Shown piece by piece: positions 59,020-64,000 of a stretch of DNA of 64,000 nt. The notes below the pieces were generated by a model. That model was not told where the DNA came from, made no database searches, and saw nothing but the letters and a program-made list of their open reading frames with translations. The translations under genes were made by a program, and so were the position numbers. This DNA comes from Marinomonas gallaica (GTDB lineage: Bacteria; Pseudomonadota; Gammaproteobacteria; Pseudomonadales; Marinomonadaceae): positions 108,006-172,005 of the forward strand of contig NZ_LTAX01000008.1 of NCBI RefSeq assembly GCF_001639745.1, given 5' to 3'. The first letter of the stretch is position 1, and every line of letters begins with the position of its first letter.

Positions 59020-59979
59020 ATGATCCGACACCTACATTATGTCGCCCTACATACCCATAAGTTTATAAAGTTAGTCAGTTTGCATTGGATTTGGTTAATG
59101 TCTATTCCGGTTGCTACATCACTGGTTCTGTTGGCAAACAGTGCGACGGGGGGGCTCATTCCCGTCTCCGATTGGACTTGGTTAGATATTGTCGGAGAAG
59201 GTGGCTTCGCACTGTTTTCCGTATTTTGGATGATGATCGTGTTAGCGACCCGTAAGAAAGGCCACACGACCAATTGGCTCGCATTCGGTTTTCTTGGTAT
59301 GTATGTGGCGTGTTTGCAGGATGTGATGGATGAAATGTTTTTGATTCCGACGCACATGCATTGGGATGGCTGGGTGGAATCTTTTCCTATTGGGTTAACA
59401 GCCTTGGCGATTGGGCTGCTCTTTTGGTATCGCGAGCAGCGTCAATTGGACCACTATCTAGGCAAGCGGGCGCCAGCGTTTCAGAATCAGCCACCGCTAA
59501 ACGATGACAGTTTGCTGCCCTCTTGGACTGGTCTTGTAAACGCCATTGACCAAGCACCGAATCGACAGTCCACGTTAGTGCTGTTGCGAGCGACCCCCGA
59601 AACCACGAATCAACCCCCGTTGTCAGTGTCTGATACCAGTAAACTGCGCTTCCTATTGGCGGAGATGTTGCTGTGGAACGTTCCTGAGTCGATCAAGGTA
59701 TTCCATTTAACGGGCGAGAGCTATGCGCTATTTTCCTCTACTCCGATTGCTCAAGAACAAATCAATGATGTGGTCTTGCTGCTGCGCGCGATGCGCTTTC
59801 ATGGCGAGAAACGTGTGTTAGCCAGCCATTTGCACGTCAAAGCGTGTACGGTATTGATTGAGGGCGTTTTGAGCGAGCGAGCATTGCGAGACAAAGTTCA
59901 GTGTGTACAAAAGACACTCTCGGATGAGTGCGATGGTATTTGGTCACGCCACTCAGTGACTGATGTGCAAGTCGCTTAA
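59020..59979 (+). CDS. Membrane protein with degenerate GGDEF-like domain
   Basis: A 319-residue protein with four predicted membrane helices in the first 145 residues (starting IWLMSIPVATSLVLLANSA) and a soluble C-terminal half. That half resembles a GGDEF fold with a lost active site: STLVLLRATPE where LALLDLD is expected, and VFHLTGESYALFSS in place of the R-GGDEF loop. It would then not make cyclic di-GMP but could bind nucleotide or signal by contact. The AraC gene starts at the next codon, so the two form a tight operon behind a Pho-box-like site. No named family was recognised with confidence. Confidence 0.65.
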   Translation: MIRHLHYVALHTHKFIKLVSLHWIWLMSIPVATSLVLLANSATGGLIPVSDWTWLDIVGEGGFALFSVFWMMIVLATRKKGHTTNWLAFGFLGMYVACLQDVMDEMFLIPTHMHWDGWVESFPIGLTALAIGLLFWYREQRQLDHYLGKRAPAFQNQPPLNDDSLLPSWTGLVNAIDQAPNRQSTLVLLRATPETTNQPPLSVSDTSKLRFLLAEMLLWNVPESIKVFHLTGESYALFSSTPIAQEQINDVVLLLRAMRFHGEKRVLASHLHVKACTVLIEGVLSERALRDKVQCVQKTLSDECDGIWSRHSVTDVQVA

Positions 59980-59982
59980 GTG

Positions 59983-60975
59983 ATGACTGAATGGCGTGAA
60001 AATCACGACTCGTATCTACCTCTACAGGCAGGATCAGCGCAATTAACCGATTTTGTTCTCCAGAATGGCGAACATCTTGATGTGTTTCTGCGTAAAACCA
60101 AACTCTTTCGAAACGATTTACAGCGTCCAGATGTCACGCTTTCGGCGATGCAGTTGGCTCAGTTGTATCGCAATACCCGCGCCATGACGACTCACCCTGA
60201 TTTAGCATTACGGCTCGGGCAGCAACTTTTGCCCAGCAGTTTGGTACAGTTTAGTGCTGGTTTAATGTACGCCCCAGATGTGGCGCGGGCGTTGGTGTTT
60301 TTAGAACACACTCAAGCACTGTGGTCACCACTGGTACACATCACTTCATTGAGCAGTGCTGGTCATTTGCACTGGTATTTCAGCGATGCCCAAGGTGTGT
60401 TGTTAGACGCTTATGAGCGTAATACATTGTTTGTGGCAACCATGGAAGCATTGCGTTCTGCGCTCTGCTGGTTTGGGCAAGGCATCGACGGTCGCCAATG
60501 GCGTTATGAGCTAAACAGCTTATCGCCAGCACTGAATTCGGAGTGCCAAAGCCACTGGCTATTGGGGGATGTGAAGCATGCCACGTTTGCTTGTTTGAGG
60601 ATTCCTAAAGCACAGCTGACGCAGCCGTTTATTCACGCTTCCGATAGCCTGTATCAGATGACGTGTCAGCAGATTGAAAGTGTCCCTGCGAGCTTTCTTG
60701 GGACCATACAAAGTTACTTACTGGAGCAGGTAACCGATATGCCGTCACTGCAGCAAATGGCCGACCGGCTGGCGATGAGTCCCGCAACGCTGAAGCGCAA
60801 GTTAAAAGCGCATCGCACCAGTTATCAGAAGCAAGTCGACAGTGCGCGCGCCCTACTCAGTCATCATTACGCACATGTATTAGGTTACAGTTCTGAGCAA
60901 ATCGCTGACACGTTATGCTTCTACGATGTCAGCAACTTTCGGCGCGCCATGAAGCGCTGGTTGATCATGACGTAA
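59983..60975 (+). CDS. AraC-family regulator (Arabinose_bd type)
   Basis: A 330-residue AraC regulator of the OruR/ArgR-like type: the N-terminal two-thirds is a helical-beta effector domain (LALRLGQQLLPSSLVQFSAG), the C-terminus holds the double helix-turn-helix (LQQMADRLAMSPATLKRKLK; SEQIADTLCFYDVSNFRRAM). ATG 59983 is one codon after the stop of the membrane protein; a GTG at 59980 is the alternative. It is likely translationally coupled and co-regulated by phosphate. Targets are unknown; a link to the facing phytase gene is possible. Confidence 0.85.
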   Translation: MTEWRENHDSYLPLQAGSAQLTDFVLQNGEHLDVFLRKTKLFRNDLQRPDVTLSAMQLAQLYRNTRAMTTHPDLALRLGQQLLPSSLVQFSAGLMYAPDVARALVFLEHTQALWSPLVHITSLSSAGHLHWYFSDAQGVLLDAYERNTLFVATMEALRSALCWFGQGIDGRQWRYELNSLSPALNSECQSHWLLGDVKHATFACLRIPKAQLTQPFIHASDSLYQMTCQQIESVPASFLGTIQSYLLEQVTDMPSLQQMADRLAMSPATLKRKLKAHRTSYQKQVDSARALLSHHYAHVLGYSSEQIADTLCFYDVSNFRRAMKRWLIMT

Positions 60976-60987
60976 GCGTTTAAATGC

Positions 60988-62718
60988 TTACTTCTGGCGA
61001 ATGATTTTAAGACCAAACTTGCTGATTTCTCCGTTTTCAAACTCTCTAACCGTCAGTTCTATCTCACCAAAGCGGTAACGGTCGCCGATCACGACTCGTC
61101 CATGGAACTTCTCTTTGAAAAACTCTTTTACGCTGCTATCGAGGTACGCCTCTTCAACTCTAAAAAAGTAGACGTAGGCAATGTCGCGCATTTTTGCATC
61201 GCTGTTGACGACAAAGTCACCATAAAACTGACTCATGGACGTTTGTTGCATACGTTGGCCTGGGGTGAAATATCGGTTCAGCTCGGAGTCATTTTCTAAC
61301 TGAGAGAAAAACGCCGCTTTGTCAGTCCCACGCAGTACTTCATCGTATTCGACCAGCAGTTGTCCACCACGCATCACGCCCATTGGCCGTGAATATGGTG
61401 TCGACGGTAATGACTCAACAGAACAGCCTACAAGGTCACTGTCATCTGGCACTTCGTAAATCAAAATATGGCGATTATTGTAGTCATCAAAGGTAATGCT
61501 AAAAGCTTTTGGTGTCGCTTCTTTGTCTGGTAGCTCGATTTTGAGCCAGCGTGCGACTTGAGGAATAGTCCAGCCTTGTAAGACCAGCGACATGATGACC
61601 ACAACAAAAACGAAATTAAAGTAAATGGGCGTTTGCTCGACGCCAGACAAAGACGGATACATAGCGAGGATGATCGGCACAGCGCCGCGTAAGCCACACC
61701 AGCTGATAAACAGCTGTTCTCGCCACGGAAAATGAAACGGCAATAACGATATTAGTACCGCCACAGGGCGCGCAATAAAGATTAACACCGCGCCGATAGC
61801 CAAAGCAGGCAAAATCACCGGCCCAATTTCACTTGGTGTGACCAACAGACCTAGCATCAAGAACATACTGATTTGGCTGAGCCACGCCATACCATCATGG
61901 AAACGGTGAACATCGCGTTTGTAAGGCATGTTATTAGCGTTACCTAGAATAACGCCAACAATATAGATGGCGAGGAAGCCACTGCCGCCCCATAAGTTGG
62001 TAATGCCGAAAATACTCAGTCCCGCACTGGTGACTAAAAGCGGGTACAACGAGCTGGCTAAATGCAGTTTTGGTAGCACCCGTTTGAGCAGCAAACCGCC
62101 CAATACACCAATGGTTAGCCCCAGCCCCATTTGTTGAATAAACTTCACTAATATAGGCCAGCCAAGGCCTTGTTCAGGGTTGCTGATCAAACTGACCATA
62201 GTGATCGTCAAGAAAATGGCCATCGGGTCGTTGGCACCTGATTCCACTTCAAGGGTCGCCCCCGTTCGTTCCTTAATGCGTAAGCCTGCGTTACGAATTA
62301 AGCCAAATACCGCGGCGGCATCGGTTGAGCCAATGATGGCACCGAGTAACAAGCTTTCTTTCCATGGCAGCCCAAACAACCAATACACCGCTGAAGCCGT
62401 TATTCCAGCCGTCAGCAGCACGCCTACCGTAGCTAATAAAAAGGCGGGCTTTAAACTGATGGCGAACGATTCGCGTCGAGTGCCGAGACCACCATCTAAC
62501 AAAATGGTTGCGAGTGCCAAGTTACCAAACAGAAAGGCAAGGCCCGCGTCATCAAAGTGAATACCGCCAATACCGTCTTCTCCAGCCAACATGCCGATGA
62601 CTAAGAACACTAATAGCAACGGTGTGCCTAAACGGCTCGACAATACGCTCGCTAAAATGCTGAGCAGTGCGAGCAAGCCTGCAAGAAAAATATATTGGCT
62701 CGAAATCTCAATAGTCAT
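60988..62718 (-). CDS. nhaP2: K+/H+ antiporter (NhaP2/CvrA type)
   Basis: A 576-residue CPA1 antiporter with about twelve membrane helices (GTPLLLVFLVIGMLAGEDGI; LGAIIGSTDAAAVFGLIRNA; VESGANDPMAIFLTITMV, where the Asp pair of CPA transporters lies). Residues 395-480 are a TrkA-C-like domain and the C-terminal 90 residues a CorC/HlyC-like domain, as in E. coli CvrA and Vibrio NhaP2. It exports K+ (and Na+) against H+ and helps with cell volume at low osmolarity and acid pH. Convergent with the AraC gene, with only 12 bp between stops. Confidence 0.92.
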   Translation of the reverse strand: MTIEISSQYIFLAGLLALLSILASVLSSRLGTPLLLVFLVIGMLAGEDGIGGIHFDDAGLAFLFGNLALATILLDGGLGTRRESFAISLKPAFLLATVGVLLTAGITASAVYWLFGLPWKESLLLGAIIGSTDAAAVFGLIRNAGLRIKERTGATLEVESGANDPMAIFLTITMVSLISNPEQGLGWPILVKFIQQMGLGLTIGVLGGLLLKRVLPKLHLASSLYPLLVTSAGLSIFGITNLWGGSGFLAIYIVGVILGNANNMPYKRDVHRFHDGMAWLSQISMFLMLGLLVTPSEIGPVILPALAIGAVLIFIARPVAVLISLLPFHFPWREQLFISWCGLRGAVPIILAMYPSLSGVEQTPIYFNFVFVVVIMSLVLQGWTIPQVARWLKIELPDKEATPKAFSITFDDYNNRHILIYEVPDDSDLVGCSVESLPSTPYSRPMGVMRGGQLLVEYDEVLRGTDKAAFFSQLENDSELNRYFTPGQRMQQTSMSQFYGDFVVNSDAKMRDIAYVYFFRVEEAYLDSSVKEFFKEKFHGRVVIGDRYRFGEIELTVREFENGEISKFGLKIIRQK

Positions 62719-62962
62719 GCTGGGATCTACAGAAAAAAGTGGACGAAAACAGATACAGTGAAAACATTGATGGCGCGTAGAGCCATCTGGGTCAGTGTAT
62801 GAAATGTTGAGCCCATAGAGAAGGTAGCAAGCAAGAACTCTGCCGGATTTCCGTATTTAAGTCGCGTGTATTTTATAGTTTGCCGATCGCGGATACAGGT
62901 AGTCCGTACAAATACTATACAGTCATTCTTTGTTTGCTAAGAAACCTCGGAGGAAATAAAGA

Positions 62963-63499
62963 ATGACAATACGAATGCTTCTTTTAACAATGTTGTTTTC
63001 CATGTGTAGTGTCAAAGCAATCAGCGCTGAGCCGGATCCGAACCGACCTAACCGCTTTGATACTGAATTTGTCTACGAATCACGTGTGTCCATTGATCCG
63101 CAGCGCGTTACGGTAGGACAGAGTAAACACGGAGAACGAGGCATCGTTTGGATTACTGGTGGCACTGTAAAAGGGCCAAAGATTCAAGCCAATGTGATCT
63201 CCGGCGGTGGAGATTGGCAGCTTGGACGTCCTGACGGTGTGAGAGATCTGGAAGCGAAGTATGCGTTGAAGACCGACGATGGGTATGTGATTCTGGTGAA
63301 TAACAAGGCACTGATTGATCGTCGTCCAACGCCAGACAACCCAGAGAATGACTACGTGCGCAGTGTGTTGAGCTTCGACGCTCCGATCGACAGTCCTTAC
63401 GAGTGGATGAACAAGTCTATATTTCTAGGCACCGTTGAACTGGCCGACAACTTTGCTGAAGATCCTGCCGTGATTATACGAGTTTGGGAATTGCTGTAG
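62963..63499 (+). CDS. Secreted DUF3237-family protein
   Basis: A 178-residue protein with a signal peptide (residues 1-22, MLLLTMLFSMCSVKAISA). The mature part is a DUF3237-like beta barrel: VWITGGTVKGPKIQANVISG, then GGDWQLGRPDGVRDLEAKYA and LKTDDGYVILV. Function is unknown; the family is often near aromatic or steroid catabolic genes and usually lacks a signal peptide. GGAGGAAA precedes the ATG. A single gene followed by a terminator. Confidence 0.78.
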   Translation: MTIRMLLLTMLFSMCSVKAISAEPDPNRPNRFDTEFVYESRVSIDPQRVTVGQSKHGERGIVWITGGTVKGPKIQANVISGGGDWQLGRPDGVRDLEAKYALKTDDGYVILVNNKALIDRRPTPDNPENDYVRSVLSFDAPIDSPYEWMNKSIFLGTVELADNFAEDPAVIIRVWELL

Positions 63500-63529
63500 T
63501 CACTCAAAAACGCCACATAGCCCACAACC

Positions 63530-63562
63530 AAAGCGAGCAGTCCTAACTCGCTTTTTTTTTTG
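63530..63562 (+). terminator. Terminator after the DUF3237 gene
   Basis: AAAGCGAG and CTCGCTTT arms, followed by a run of ten or more T. Confidence 0.85.
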
Positions 63563-63762
63563 CAGGCTGATGTATCTTGCATAAATTAATGTGGTTTTAA
63601 TCACTTACCGGTAGATAAATTCACCTTAGACATTGGTTATTAATGTTAACGGATTTTACTTTTTATTTACATCTGGAGGCTGATCTACTCATCGATGTCT
63701 GAGTTACACTCTGACTATTAAAGATAAATTAACTTTCGTGCGCTCGATAAAAGGATTTTAAA

Positions 63763-63882
63763 ATGGATTTTGACATCTATTCTATGGGTTTTAGCCCCAA
63801 TGAGGTTAGAGCAGTTCGAAGTCAGGTTTCATTAATCTATCGTCTTTATGTAAAGATCGCTAAAAAACCTCACGCTGATTGA
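63763..63882 (+). CDS. Possible 39-residue small protein
   Basis: The ATG at 63763 is preceded by AAGGA at 7 nt. It encodes MDFDIYSMGFSPNEVRAVRS and a second part QVSLIYRLYVKIAKKPHAD. It is amphipathic with a basic C-terminus. No family was recognised. The good ribosome-binding site is the main support; it stands after a terminator in an otherwise AT-rich spacer. Confidence 0.4.
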   Translation: MDFDIYSMGFSPNEVRAVRSQVSLIYRLYVKIAKKPHAD

Positions 63883-63931
63883 AGTGCTATGAAATAAACG
63901 TGTGCCACTTACTCGTTGAAATATGTAGTGG

Positions 63932-64000
63932 TCAACTAATTCCGGACAGTAAATTAGGTTGATTCTCTGCTTTGGCAGGTGGCACTCCATCGTTAAATTG
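63932..64000 (-). CDS. Transposase C-terminus, cut by window end
   Basis: The last 22 codons of a minus-strand frame read FNDGVPPAKAENQPNLLSGI before a stop at 63932. The flanking plus strand TGTAGTGGTCAACTAATTCC looks like the terminal repeat of an IS3-like element (GGTCAACTAATTCCGGACA). Only the end is visible. Confidence 0.45.
   Translation of the reverse strand, partial: QFNDGVPPAKAENQPNLLSGIS

Noticed and set aside
58826..59023. 65-residue frame between phytase and membrane-protein genes
   Set aside because: It overlaps a Pho-box-like site and the start of the next gene; no recognisable protein features.
1..64000. tRNA or rRNA genes
   Set aside because: No cloverleaf-like sequence with CCA end or rRNA core motif was noticed on either strand; a tRNA search program would be needed to be certain.

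Overview
The window looks like chromosome from a marine gammaproteobacterium, most probably Oceanospirillales and close to Marinomonas. That is inferred from gene content: enteric-type class II ilvC beside divergent ilvY, two putrescine-utilisation modules, many LysR/AraC/LuxR-type regulators, and Vibrio-like integron attC sites. No rRNA, tRNA or CRISPR array was recognised. Both ends are cut inside genes: a DUF4105 protein on the left and a transposase C-terminus on the right.

Layout. 1-9.4 kb: DUF4105 protein; a GntR/FadR-type repressor divergent from a large D-lactate dehydrogenase with three TTGGTnnnACCAA palindromes between them; LysR and TSUP permease; DUF2798; a three-part Ada-AlkA-Ogt DNA-alkylation repair fusion. 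9.4-15 kb is accessory: a 177-bp tandem repeat, an orphan antitoxin, an IS91-like element with an integrase remnant, then integron-type cassettes (DUF4062 protein, a two-gene membrane cassette, yefM-yoeB, a helix-hairpin-helix protein) with attC sites but no integron integrase. 15-30.4 kb: a polyamine block holding an AGCS symporter, RDD protein, aguA, aguB, puuC-, puuB- and puuA-like genes, a LuxR-type regulator, potFGHI and a class I amidotransferase. It would take up putrescine or make it from agmatine, then degrade it by the gamma-glutamyl route to GABA. 30.4-35.4 kb: AraC plus VOC protein, nitroreductase divergent from LysR, diguanylate cyclase, SDR. 35.5-40.6 kb: a kinase/PLP-lyase fusion divergent from an aldehyde dehydrogenase and a second LuxR-type regulator, plausibly for ethanolamine or hydroxylysine. 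40.7-44.8 kb: GNAT, NhaC-type antiporter, chemoreceptor.

44.8-47 kb is a second cassette island (antitoxin plus frameshifted toxin between attC sites, ClbS/DfsB protein, small membrane protein). Then come ilvY/ilvC, modF, and a second polyamine module (TetR, puuB-like, puuA-like, a second AGCS symporter). At 56.7-61 kb a double-domain beta-propeller phytase faces a membrane protein plus AraC operon, each side preceded by a Pho-box-like sequence. The right end has a K+/H+ antiporter, a DUF3237 protein, a tiny ORF and an IS end.

The most useful leads are the near-identical 22-bp palindrome before both puuA-like genes, the divergent Pho-box pair, the two integrase-less cassette islands, the kinase/phospho-lyase/dehydrogenase module and the Ada-AlkA-Ogt fusion with an internal ribosome-binding site. 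All functional statements come from reading motifs by eye; no database search was run.
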